A stretch of DNA of 64,000 nucleotides from Fabrea salina (lineage: Eukaryota > Ciliophora > Heterotrichea > Heterotrichida > Fabreidae), in assembly GCA_022984795.1 (NCBI GenBank), contig JALIHJ010000024.1, positions 223,808 through 287,807 of the forward strand, in the 5' to 3' direction. This document shows, one piece after another, positions 1-10,000 of this stretch. Under the pieces are notes generated by a model. The model saw only the letters and a list, made by a program, of their open reading frames with translations, searched no databases and was not told where the DNA came from. Numbering within the stretch: the stretch's first letter is position 1; each line of letters begins with the position of its first letter. The translations under genes and the position numbers were made by a program.

Positions 1-1124
1 GGTTTAAGTTGAGGCTTAGAGTCAGCATCTTCAAAAGAGACCCTTGGCTTAGTTTCTTCAAAAGAGACCCTTGGTTTAGGTTCTTCTCTGTAAGAAATTT
101 GTTGTGGAGTCTCCTTAAGTTCCTTCAAGTAGTTCATAAAAGCAACCTTGAGGTCAATGAGTTCCTGGGACATTTTGGGGTAGTTAGTTTCGGATTCTTT
201 TATTTTTTCTTCGAGTTGTTTATTTTTTTCTATAAACAACTCAAGTTCGTTTTTGTCGTGTTCAAGCATGTCTTTGATTTTATCTAAAAACTCTTTTTTC
301 TCTTCAAGCAGTTTCTTTTTGTCTTCAATAAGTTTGTTTAAAGCTTTGGAGTCATCTTTACTAGGCTCTTCTTTTGGCTCAGAAATAGAAGACCCCTGAC
401 TGGCATTTCCAAAACTCTGGTCTAAAGGCTCCGAAGGCTTGAAGGCTTTAGGGGGTTCTTTGAGTCTGTCGAGGATTTCTTGAAGCTTGTCAGGAAGTTG
501 GTCAGGAACTTCAGCTCCCTGACTGACTCTGGATATCAAGTGCATGGCTACCAGGAACTGTTCCTTGCGCAGAACTCCAGTTTTAGAAGGGTCGCTAATT
601 GTCCAGATTTTTCTTAAGTTGGCTTGGTCAAGTCCTGTCCTCTCAAGTAGTTCTTTGACTTCGTTTGTGTTTAAAAAGCTTCTTTCGCCTACTAGTTGCG
701 CAAACCCGTTTTCGTAGTAACTAAGTTCTTCAGGAGTCATCTCCCAGTTGGTTTGGGGCAAAGGGACTCCTTTAAATCTGGGCAGCTGTGTGGGTTCGTT
801 TCTTTTAAGGGCGTTTAAGTCCAAGTCTCTTCCTTCCTGAGCTAAGGCTACTAACTTCAGGGCAACGAAAAACCTCTCTCGGTCTAGGTTGGTTTCGCTG
901 TTGGGGGTTGCGAGACTCCAGATTTTTTTCAGAACGTCCACAGGCAAGTCTGAAGTTTTGAACAAGTCCACAGTGGCTTTTCCTGAGACTAGTTGGGTGT
1001 TTTGTGGGTCTGCTATGTTCATGAGTTTGCTGTAGTACTCTAACTCTACTTTAGATAAGTTGAGTTGAAATGGAAAAGATGACTTTCTTGATGGCATAGT
1101 GTTGAAGGGCCGACTAGGGTCCAT
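1..1124 (-). CDS. Eps15-like EH-domain protein (C-terminus outside window)
   Basis: This minus-strand frame is open from an ATG at 1122-1124 to the window edge, about 374 codons with no stop. The N-terminus carries two EH (Eps15 homology) modules. The first is at about residues 22-95 (KIWSLATP), the second at about 125-205 (LRKIWTISDPSKTG). The 'KIW' helix and the following loop are typical of EH domains, which bind NPF peptides on endocytic adaptors. After a linker comes a strongly charged coiled coil (about 240-340) and a short tandem repeat, PRVSFEE/PRVSFED-like, near the window edge. By family this is an Eps15/intersectin-type scaffold for clathrin-coated vesicle formation. The missing C-terminus could add DPF motifs or other domains. 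It is divergent from the guanylyl cyclase gene across a 147-base spacer, long for this region. Confidence 0.8.
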   Translation of the reverse strand, partial: MDPSRPFNTMPSRKSSFPFQLNLSKVELEYYSKLMNIADPQNTQLVSGKATVDLFKTSDLPVDVLKKIWSLATPNSETNLDRERFFVALKLVALAQEGRDLDLNALKRNEPTQLPRFKGVPLPQTNWEMTPEELSYYENGFAQLVGERSFLNTNEVKELLERTGLDQANLRKIWTISDPSKTGVLRKEQFLVAMHLISRVSQGAEVPDQLPDKLQEILDRLKEPPKAFKPSEPLDQSFGNASQGSSISEPKEEPSKDDSKALNKLIEDKKKLLEEKKEFLDKIKDMLEHDKNELELFIEKNKQLEEKIKESETNYPKMSQELIDLKVAFMNYLKELKETPQQISYREEPKPRVSFEETKPRVSFEDADSKPQLK

Positions 1125-1271
1125 ATTTCTAATAGCTCATAATTAAAGTTCTGGCAGCCTTTTTTGGAGTTCTTGAGCTCTATGAATAATTAGTATTAAA
1201 ACATAGGGTATAGGGTTATGTGCTGAGGGCTTAAAACTTTTGTAGCACTTTAAATAAGCTTATAATAATTA
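1125..1271. promoter_or_regulatory. divergent spacer between EH protein and guanylyl cyclase
   Basis: A 147-base AT-rich gap lies between two outward-facing start codons, one of the longest gaps in the dense core. It contains TTTAAATAAGCTTATAATAA just before the cyclase ATG and TAATTAAAG near the EH-gene side. It presumably holds both promoters. No experimentally known element was recognised. Confidence 0.4.
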
Positions 1272-4200
1272 ATGGCAAAAGAGTTACTAAATTCTCATAA
1301 TCCCAAGAGCTTCCAGAAGTTCAAGTTCAAAGGAAGTTCTCCCTGCCATAGAACCCGACTAGAAATTTTAGATTCTTGTTTGTTTAGGGTCTTAATTCCC
1401 CTAGTTAAGTCTTTGCTTAACCAATTTAAGAGACCAGCCAATGTTTGGTTCCTAGTAAGTTCAACACTTTTACTGTCCTTTAGCGTTTCACCGCTAGCAA
1501 TAGTTCCTTTAGTGTGCATTTTAACTCTGAATTTAGCAGTAGACACCTTTGACGACCTAAAGACCCAAAAACATTTCCTAAGTACCAAAACTACTAAAGT
1601 TTGGAACGGAAAATACTTTGCAGACCAGAAAAAAGCACTCCCTAAAAACATTGTTTTGCTTAAAAAAGGCGAAAAAGCAATGAGCAGCATTTTGGTGTTT
1701 TGTGTGTGTCCTTACTTACCTGAAGTCTGTATTGACGTTTCTGAAGTGTTTGGAGACTCTAACTTAAGAGTGAAGAAACCAGTTAAAGACACTCAGCTTT
1801 TGTTAGAAAGTGAAGACTTAGAAGAAGTTTCGGAGCAACTTCAAGGACTTGAGTTCGTTGCAAACATCAGCAACCCCAACGAAGACTTTACTAACTTTGA
1901 AGGCAAAGTAAAGATCAAAAGCTTCCCTCAAGCCTGCAAAGTTAACTACGAAAACTTAGTTTTAAGAGGGTCAGTTATTTGTTCAGAGTGGGTTTTAGGG
2001 ATGGTGGTGGACTTTGAAAACAAAAAACCCCAAAAGCACTTTGCTAAGAATCCTGACTTAGAAAACAAACTAAGTGGAATCACTTGGGTCTTACTTGGAG
2101 TGATGGTTCTGATGTTAGGACTGCATCTTCTGTTGGGCAACTTGACTAGCTCAGAAACAGAGCCTTTTATGCTGCAGGTTCTGCACTTGCTGTACTTGTT
2201 TAACTACTTAGTGCCTTTACCCTTACTGGTTTCACTTGACCTGACAAGAGTTTTCCAGATGGTTTACATAAAAAAGACCTTACCCAAAGTTACTTCTAAC
2301 TCTTCTAAGTTTAATGAAGACTTTGCTAGAACCGAGTTCTTACTAGTCAACAGGAAGTGCTTGCTTGAAGACTCCAAACTGAAACTGGACTTTTGCTTTG
2401 TGGGAGGGAATCTTTACCAATACTCTGTTGACTCACAAAGTTTCAGCCAACTAAGAGAGTTGACTAATTCTCACTATAACCTGTTCTTTTTGGCTTTGGC
2501 AGCTTGCAACACCACCTCTCTGTGCCAAAAAATCAAGAAAAAAGAAAGCAATGCCATACTAGAGTTCCTCAACTCCCTTGGAATTCAAGTTTCTGAGGAA
2601 AAAAGCACTCTTAACTTCAGAATAAACTCAGACTCACAGGAATTTTCAGTACTCGCAAGCCAGAACTTTGTGTCAGAAACACTTAAAACCAGAGTGGTAG
2701 TCCAAAACGAGAAGTCTTGCTTCTTATTGGTAAAAGGCCCTAAAAAAGAAATGCTCAACCTTGTGGAGTCAAACTCACTCCAAGGAGTCATAGAGTGCCA
2801 AGAACTCAGCTCCCGAAGGTTCATTGTGTACGGGTTCAAAGAGTTAACCTCAGAAGAAATTCCTGAGTTCCTGCACTTATACGACAACGCACGCCTCAAC
2901 CCTGTTTCACCCGAGTCCAGTGTGGAAAAGGTTTTCGAGCACTACGAAAAAGACTTAGAGTTCCTAGGCGCAATTGGAGTTCAAGAGAGCATAAGCAGCT
3001 TAACTACTGAAGCTGTATCCCACTTAAAAGAAGCAGGAGTTAAAATGTGGCTTTTAACTGAAGAAAAGGAAGAAGTTTGTCAGTCGTTAGCTTTTGCAAC
3101 AGGCATAAGTGACCCTTCAGTTCCTACTCTAGAAATCAATGCTTCTTCAGAAGACTTAAAAGCCCAACTCAAGGAGTGCTTGAATACTTCTGTGTTTTTG
3201 CCAAGTGAACAAAAAAGTCCTGTAGGCTCCCAAAACTTCCGGAAAAGATTTGGAAAAGTCCACCCTTTCATTTTGGACTTAGTTGACGACAACTCAGATT
3301 TCTTTGACTTCCAAAAAGAAGTTTCTCATAAAAGATTTAACTTAGAAGTTTCTGGACAAGCCTTTGAAGCTGCTGTGGATAATTACCAAAACAGTATTTA
3401 CTTAGGGATTCTAATGCTGTTAGCTGAGTCAGTCACTCTAAGCAGTTTCAGCCCTTTCCAGAAGAAACAAGCAGCACTCTTTTTAAAGATTTTCTGTTCT
3501 AAGTCAGTTACTTTAGGAGTAGGCAAAAGCAATGCACACCTTCCAATGATGTCCTCAACTGACTTGTGCGTGGCTATTGACAACGAGAGTTCGCCGGATG
3601 TTTTAGTCTTTGCTGACTTTTCTTTGAAAGGGCTTAAAGACCTTCCTGAACTGCTTAGTCAAAGCAAGAAATTTTACTCCAACTCTAAAAAAATAGTTTG
3701 GTTGTGCTTATACAAAGTGTTTTTAATGGTTGCTTTGAACTTTTTATTTGGGTTTTACTCTGGGTTCAGTGGATTTTATGTGTTTGATAGGCATTTGTAC
3801 CTTGGTGTGTGTGCTTTTCAAAGTTTGCCTGTCATAGCACTTGGAATCTATAACCAACCCCAAAGCCCTAAACCTTACTTAAACCCTAAAAAACTAGTTT
3901 TAGTTGGCATTGAAGGAACTCTGCACTCCTTAGTTAGTTTTTTCATGTTTAAACTTGCTTACAACTCAGCTTTCAGCAAAGAAGGCTTCAACTATGATTA
4001 CCGGATCTGGTCTCTTGTGCTTGCTGGCATTACTTTTTTGACAATCACTTTTAGAGTGCTTCACTACACTAAAGTTCCCAGAGTCCCTATTTTGCTTGGA
4101 CACTTAGTTTCTGTGCTGGGGTTTGTTTTGCTAGTTGTTTTTTGGAACTTAGAAGCAGTAGTGCTCTTACTCAAGTCGCCTAAGTTAGTTATCCTAGTCC

Positions 4201-6998
4201 TTACTATCCCAGCTATCAACTTGATTTTGGTGTTTTTCTCCGACCATATCAAAAGCTACTTACTGCCTAAAAAGGACTTTGAAACTATACTTAAAAGACA
4301 AATAAAAAAGTACCTTTCCAGTGCCAACAAACTGTTTTCAACCCAAAACAGCCAAAATCACGAAGAAAAGTTCAAAATAAACCCCAGGACTCTGCGTTTC
4401 TACTCAAAGCACATCCAAAACAGGTACTTCTCCATAAGGCTAGTTGAGGCCCTCAAGAGAATCAGAGTTTTTCTGGTGAAAAGCTTGATAGCAACAGGAC
4501 TTTTCCAGGTTTGGGCTCTTGTCCAACTCAACTTGAGCCTTAGCGGAAAAATACTTATTTCTGTGTCTACTTCAGTTTTGCTGCTTTTTTTGTACTTCAG
4601 TTTTACACGCATTGCTAGGAAGTTCACTTCGGCGTTTGTGTCAGTTTTGGAAATCTACTTACTAGTGCTTTTTTCAGGGATCTGCCAAACCTTTGAAGGT
4701 GCTTCCCCTGTTATGTTTTCACTGATACCCGTACTGCTTTATATCGTGCTTTATGTGGACTTTGTTCAGTCTACTGTTCTTAACGTTCTTGGTTTCGTAA
4801 CTGTGTTAGTGAACTCCACTATATACTTCCACAAGTACCCTGAAGTTTACCTGAGGCTAGCCCACTTCAACGTAACTTACCTTGGAATCGCACTGACTTG
4901 CGGGATTGTAGCTTACAAAGTTAACTATTCCCACATGAAAAGTTACTCACTTACTAAACAAGTTGAGACTAAGAAAAATAAAGCTTTGAGTGTGCTGGAC
5001 TTTTTGTTTCCTAAATTTGTGGCCAAAAGGGTTCTTAAAGACGAGAGTTCAATATCTATGGCCCAGCCCTCTGTTACCATTATTTTTTGCGACATTTGTG
5101 AGTTCGACCAGATCGTAGAGTACTTTTCGCCTCAAGAACTAACAGCTTTCCTTGACTTTCTGTTTAAAAAAATCGACCGTCTTTGCAGTCTTTTTGGAGT
5201 TTCTAAGATAGAAACAGTTGGCTACACTTATATGGCCTGTGCAGGGATAATTGAAAGCGAAAAGGACCTGGACTCTGAGCTCAAAAGCATTTCCCACGCT
5301 ACAAGGGTGTTTGAAATGGGAGTGGCCATTCTGAGAGAAGTCAACGGAATGTTTTGGAAGGGTGGAAGACCCCTTCAAGTCAAAATAGGAATAAACACTG
5401 GAAAAGTCACAGCAGGCGTAGTAGGGCACCACAAACCCCAGTTTGCTCTAGTAGGGGATGCTGTGAACACTTGCAGCAGAATGGCTTCTACCTTAGAAAC
5501 CCCCAATTCAATCCAGCTTTCGAAGGACACCTATGAACTCCTGGAGAACTCTTCAGGTCTGAAGCTCAAAAAGAAAAAAGTCGAGGTTAAGGGCAAAGGA
5601 ATTATGACCACTTACTACACTTCACTCAACATGAAGTCTTCAGCTATCCAAAGAATCAGCACCCACTATGTGAAAGCAACCAGAAGTCTCAGAAGCAAAA
5701 GATACCCTAACACAAGCTTGCCTAAACAAGAAGACTCTTGCGACAACTTGCAAAAGCTCCAAAGCAAGTTTTTCAAAGCTTTAGACAAAAAGACTCCTAA
5801 ACAAAGAAGGAGTAAGGAAGAAAAGTCTAGAGTGAAAACTATAAGGATACTTTTGCCAATGATTAAACTGGGCAGTGTAGTTTTCTTAGTCACTCAAAGC
5901 CTTTCACTTGCAATGATTATTTTGGAGCTTTTGATCAGCCAAAACTTGAGTTTATTTGACCCTTTTTTAACTTTAGCGTCTGTTTTTGCTTTAGGGGCAC
6001 TTTTTAATTTCATGAAGAAAAGGTGGAAAACTTCCTGGTTTGGGTGGTTCTTTCAGCTAACTTTGTTTTCGATCTACTTAGCCTTAGTTATTGAGTCCTC
6101 AATAAACTACTTCTACACTGAAAATTCTACTTTGTTACTTTTGTACTACTTACTATTTATGAGCCACTGCAGCTTATTGCCCACTAAAAAGACCTTAATT
6201 ACGGTTGTTTTAGGGTACATCGGAATTATTGCTTTTGAATTAATTGCTGATTTAAGCATTTCTGACTTATTGATTACCACCTTTTTCTTTGGCTACTTAG
6301 TTTTGACTTTGTTTTTGCGCAGAAAGCAAACTAAAGCAGTTAGTTTAGTCAAAAACACTCTGAAACAAAACCTTTTGAAAGCAGAAGGTTTGTTAGCCAG
6401 ACTGCTGCCGTCCCATGTGTACGCTAACCTTAAAAAAGAAAACGCAGTTACTGACAAGTACTACCAAGAAACTATTCTCTACGCTGATATAGTAGGGTTT
6501 ACTTCTTGGTCTTCTGATAAGCTTCCTGACGAAATCTTAGGCATGCTTTCAGGACTCTTTACTGAGTTTGACCAAGCCTGTGTAAAACACCAAGTTTACA
6601 AAGTCCACACTATCGGGGACTGCTACGTAGTGATGGGCAGTGACTTCGAAGACCCCTCGATTCGGTGCTCCAAAGTAGTTGAGTTCGCTAAGGAGATGCT
6701 CAGGATCATCCAAAAAGTCAACCAGGAAAATGACTTTGAACTAAACATGAGAATTGGAATCCACTCTGGCGAAGTGACTGCAGGCATCTCAGGCACTAGC
6801 ATTGTGAGGTACGATATCTACGGCCCAGATGTTTTAGTTGCCAACAAAGTAGAAAGTTATGGAAAGCCTGGAAAAATAGTTGTGAGTGAGTCTGCCAAAG
6901 AACTTTTGCAAAAACTTAGTTATAGTTTTGAGCACCACTGTTTGTTTGAAGTTGAGAAACTCAATAGAAAAGTGTCGACTTTCATAATTAAGGATTAG
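1272..6998 (+). CDS. P4-ATPase/guanylyl cyclase fusion
   Basis: A 1,908-residue polytopic membrane protein. The N-terminal about 1,150 residues have the layout of a phospholipid flippase (P4-ATPase), starting with the family's N-terminal box. The phosphorylation loop DKTGT is not present: the expected place, near residue 352, reads LLVNRKCLLED. The pump part is therefore probably catalytically dead. Two class III cyclase domains follow, each after a membrane block: C1 at about 1266-1450 (IIFCDICEF; VGDAVNTCSRM) and C2 at about 1730-1905 (ILYADIVGF; TIGDCYVVMG). C2 keeps both metal-binding Asp residues, while C1 keeps the Asn/Arg pair and has Glu at a position that favours GTP. This reversed C1/C2 order is known from guanylyl cyclases of Paramecium, Tetrahymena and Plasmodium. 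It should make cGMP from GTP at the cell surface. It ends with TAG, 11 bases from the convergent neighbour. Confidence 0.92.
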   Translation: MAKELLNSHNPKSFQKFKFKGSSPCHRTRLEILDSCLFRVLIPLVKSLLNQFKRPANVWFLVSSTLLLSFSVSPLAIVPLVCILTLNLAVDTFDDLKTQKHFLSTKTTKVWNGKYFADQKKALPKNIVLLKKGEKAMSSILVFCVCPYLPEVCIDVSEVFGDSNLRVKKPVKDTQLLLESEDLEEVSEQLQGLEFVANISNPNEDFTNFEGKVKIKSFPQACKVNYENLVLRGSVICSEWVLGMVVDFENKKPQKHFAKNPDLENKLSGITWVLLGVMVLMLGLHLLLGNLTSSETEPFMLQVLHLLYLFNYLVPLPLLVSLDLTRVFQMVYIKKTLPKVTSNSSKFNEDFARTEFLLVNRKCLLEDSKLKLDFCFVGGNLYQYSVDSQSFSQLRELTNSHYNLFFLALAACNTTSLCQKIKKKESNAILEFLNSLGIQVSEEKSTLNFRINSDSQEFSVLASQNFVSETLKTRVVVQNEKSCFLLVKGPKKEMLNLVESNSLQGVIECQELSSRRFIVYGFKELTSEEIPEFLHLYDNARLNPVSPESSVEKVFEHYEKDLEFLGAIGVQESISSLTTEAVSHLKEAGVKMWLLTEEKEEVCQSLAFATGISDPSVPTLEINASSEDLKAQLKECLNTSVFLPSEQKSPVGSQNFRKRFGKVHPFILDLVDDNSDFFDFQKEVSHKRFNLEVSGQAFEAAVDNYQNSIYLGILMLLAESVTLSSFSPFQKKQAALFLKIFCSKSVTLGVGKSNAHLPMMSSTDLCVAIDNESSPDVLVFADFSLKGLKDLPELLSQSKKFYSNSKKIVWLCLYKVFLMVALNFLFGFYSGFSGFYVFDRHLYLGVCAFQSLPVIALGIYNQPQSPKPYLNPKKLVLVGIEGTLHSLVSFFMFKLAYNSAFSKEGFNYDYRIWSLVLAGITFLTITFRVLHYTKVPRVPILLGHLVSVLGFVLLVVFWNLEAVVLLLKSPKLVILVLTIPAINLILVFFSDHIKSYLLPKKDFETILKRQIKKYLSSANKLFSTQNSQNHEEKFKINPRTLRFYSKHIQNRYFSIRLVEALKRIRVFLVKSLIATGLFQVWALVQLNLSLSGKILISVSTSVLLLFLYFSFTRIARKFTSAFVSVLEIYLLVLFSGICQTFEGASPVMFSLIPVLLYIVLYVDFVQSTVLNVLGFVTVLVNSTIYFHKYPEVYLRLAHFNVTYLGIALTCGIVAYKVNYSHMKSYSLTKQVETKKNKALSVLDFLFPKFVAKRVLKDESSISMAQPSVTIIFCDICEFDQIVEYFSPQELTAFLDFLFKKIDRLCSLFGVSKIETVGYTYMACAGIIESEKDLDSELKSISHATRVFEMGVAILREVNGMFWKGGRPLQVKIGINTGKVTAGVVGHHKPQFALVGDAVNTCSRMASTLETPNSIQLSKDTYELLENSSGLKLKKKKVEVKGKGIMTTYYTSLNMKSSAIQRISTHYVKATRSLRSKRYPNTSLPKQEDSCDNLQKLQSKFFKALDKKTPKQRRSKEEKSRVKTIRILLPMIKLGSVVFLVTQSLSLAMIILELLISQNLSLFDPFLTLASVFALGALFNFMKKRWKTSWFGWFFQLTLFSIYLALVIESSINYFYTENSTLLLLYYLLFMSHCSLLPTKKTLITVVLGYIGIIAFELIADLSISDLLITTFFFGYLVLTLFLRRKQTKAVSLVKNTLKQNLLKAEGLLARLLPSHVYANLKKENAVTDKYYQETILYADIVGFTSWSSDKLPDEILGMLSGLFTEFDQACVKHQVYKVHTIGDCYVVMGSDFEDPSIRCSKVVEFAKEMLRIIQKVNQENDFELNMRIGIHSGEVTAGISGTSIVRYDIYGPDVLVANKVESYGKPGKIVVSESAKELLQKLSYSFEHHCLFEVEKLNRKVSTFIIKD

Positions 6999-7009
6999 AT
7001 TAAGTGTAC

Positions 7010-10000
7010 TTAAGTCCTTGCAGACCTTTTCGACTCCTCCTCTTCTTCCCCTACTTCGTTGATTTGCTCACTGAAAGGCATTTCTTCTCTTTTTCTTCGA
7101 AAGAACTGTCGAGGGTCTGGTCTGTTTACTTCTTCAATAACAGGAATTTTTGGAGTTGCTTGGTCAGATAAGTCAGTGTTGTTTCCAATTCTCTTAACTC
7201 TTGTAGTTCTGATGACTTTAACTAAGTTCCTAAAGAAAATAAACACAGATCCTAGAGTCTGAACTCCAATGATAATCATGACTAAGTATAAAAAAGCATC
7301 CTCAACTTCTTGGAGAAGAGTCCTGTCATCAAACAAGAAGTAAGAAGTTCCAGAAAATATAAGGAAGATCCCAAACTCTGCAATAGTGTTAGTTAACTGC
7401 AGCACAAAGTCAGAGTAAGGCTTAACCACTACCATGAAAATAGAGAACCCCAGTATCAAAAGGATGTTGATGCTTAGCTGAAGAATGGGGTAACTGAACA
7501 AAAACATCAAGTTAGCCACTAACAAAATTCTCTTGGCAATGAAGATGCTATAGTAGTGCTTTGCCAAACCATTGCTATCGTGCTTGAACTCGTAAAACAA
7601 AGAACCCCACGTTTTGTAAAAAGCTGACTTTTCTGAAAGAAGCTTTATTTCTCTGAGGTGCCTCAAAGTGAACCTAACTATCAGTATAGGAGAAACTAGC
7701 ATTTGCAAACCAAGCAGTGCTGCAACTCCAAAGTTCGCTATGTCAGTCACTGATAACTCAGGCACCCCGTAGAGCTGCACTGCACAGGCTATACTTATTT
7801 CTAGACACCCTTCAATCCAAAAACGAATGATCAATCCGTACTTGTAGTGATTAAGCAGTAGTGAAACCTTTTTGTAGAACTTTCTGTTTCTGATCTTAGT
7901 GAGGACCTGAATAAATGGCAGAAAAACTAGCAAACTTGCTAAAATAGAAAGCGGCTTACCTGCATTGTATAGAAACACCTTTGATCGAATTCCGTAGTCG
8001 TAGGACCTTTTGTGCTTGTTAGTAATGTTTTTGTCAACTAAGTACTCGGCAAAGTTGGGAATAAAACCGGTTCTACTTAACCCAGTGAAGAAGCCTGAAA
8101 GCCTAGGACTCAAGGGAATGCTAGTAAACGGAATCAAACTCAGGATTTGGATAGTGTTGAGGGTCGACCATAAAGCTGCTGGGTCTGGGTTAACTATTCC
8201 TGTTGTCATGCCTGTACTCAGTATAATAGTTCCTGATGCTTCACCTACGTTAACACCTTGTTGGAACTCTTTCCAAGTAGGGGAGTACTCGTTGAGCTTT
8301 CCTTGGAATTCTTGGTACCGGAGGTACTGGTCAGAGAAGCTCCTAAGTGAAGAGTCCTCAAGAAGTTCCAAGTAAAAAACCTCACCCTGCTTAACATGGG
8401 TTTCAAATTTAAAAGTAATGAAGTACCTGCTGGGAGTTTGCTTTTCCATAAAGTACTCGTAAGCAATGCTTGTGTTAACAAGCTTGATTGAGATGTCAGA
8501 GGCAGTAAGGTTTTTCTCAAGAGGAGAAGTAAACCTTAAAAAGAGGCCATTGTCTTCTTCTACAGTTACTGAGTAGTAAAAGTAGTCTATTTTGCAGAAG
8601 GCAGTGCTTTGTTTAAACCCTTCGTTGCAAGAACAAGTTCTATTAGACTCTTCAATCGAAGCGTTTTCTACGCACTCTAAACACTCTTGCTGGTTCACAC
8701 AAGTTAAGCATAAATCTATGCACTCCAAACACTCCCCGTTTTCAAAGTAACTTCTTTCAGGGCAGAGTCCGCAGGTTCCGTCGTTGTGCAAGTAAGTTCC
8801 TTCGCAGGACAGACAGTTGTTGTGCTCTGGGCCCCAACAGGTTTCACAAGTAGGGTAACACCTTAAACACTCAGAAATACTTTTTTCCAAAAAGTATCCG
8901 TCTTCACATGCACAGTCTCCAGAGAAACTTCTGAAAGAGTGTTTAGCGTCACAACTAACAGTGTCCAGGTCCAAAAGAGAGCACTCCAGGGAGCATTTCT
9001 GGCAGTCTATTCCAGCTGAGTCAGTGTTGAAGTACCCGTCTGCACAGTAGCACTTGTTGTCTATCACTTCGCTGCTATTTGAACGGCCACACCCAATGCA
9101 GGTTAGGTTGAGTCTGTCTAAGCCGTAACCTTCGTTGCACAAGCAGGGGTTTCCAGAGGCATTGGGTTTACACTGAGTGCAGTCTCCTTGTTCAAAACCT
9201 CTACAGATAAAGCACATAGAGTCCTTACACAAGTTGCAGGTATTCTGCCTAGAGCATCCATCAGTACACTCTGAATCACACTCCACACACTCATTTCCAT
9301 TCCAGAAGTCAGTGATTAAGCAGTTGGGTAGGCATTGGTCTTGGTTGTCTATAGGGCAGAAACTACAAGAGTCACAATTAGAAGACTCCAACAAAGTAGT
9401 AGGATCCCTGTGTGAGTTGTAAATTCTCACTTCCCAAAGGAACCCAGTGTAGAAGTTGTTGAATGTGGTTTGATCTGAGTGTTCAGCTCCTATTGAAAAC
9501 AAGTAAGAGTTTTCTAAGTCCACTAGCCAGTCATTCCCCAGAGTGCCAGAAATCACTTGGGTAGTGTTTAGGTAGGCAAAAACTCTGAACTCAGGCACTG
9601 CTAGGTTTTGGTGTGCTCCAACTGCCAGAAAGTTCCAACCTTCTTCTACTGAGTCAGTTGAGGAGTGAGGAGTTGAGGTTAGGTCCAGGTCTACTTGTGG
9701 TTGTTTGGAGTTGAGTGAGACTTTGAACTTGGTGTCTACTCCTGGAGAGTCTCTTTGTTTGGTAAGAAGAGTTCCAGAGTCTGCAGTAGGTCTTATCCAC
9801 ATCGTTACTGTGAACTCAGGGGCTAATGCAAGACTTGGGCTTGCAGCTAGTTGCATGTAGGCTGAACCATCAAAGTAATAGCCTCTGTCTTTGGCGGGAA
9901 TAGGATCATGGACACCAGGAGTTGGGTAGAAACTGATTGTTATTTCCTGTGAGCACTGGAATGGAGGACTGAGTGTCTGTGACAATGTTTTGAATGGCGT

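Noticed and set aside
9-287. Plus-strand frame at the window start
   Set aside because: It is a shadow of the EH-domain gene on the other strand.
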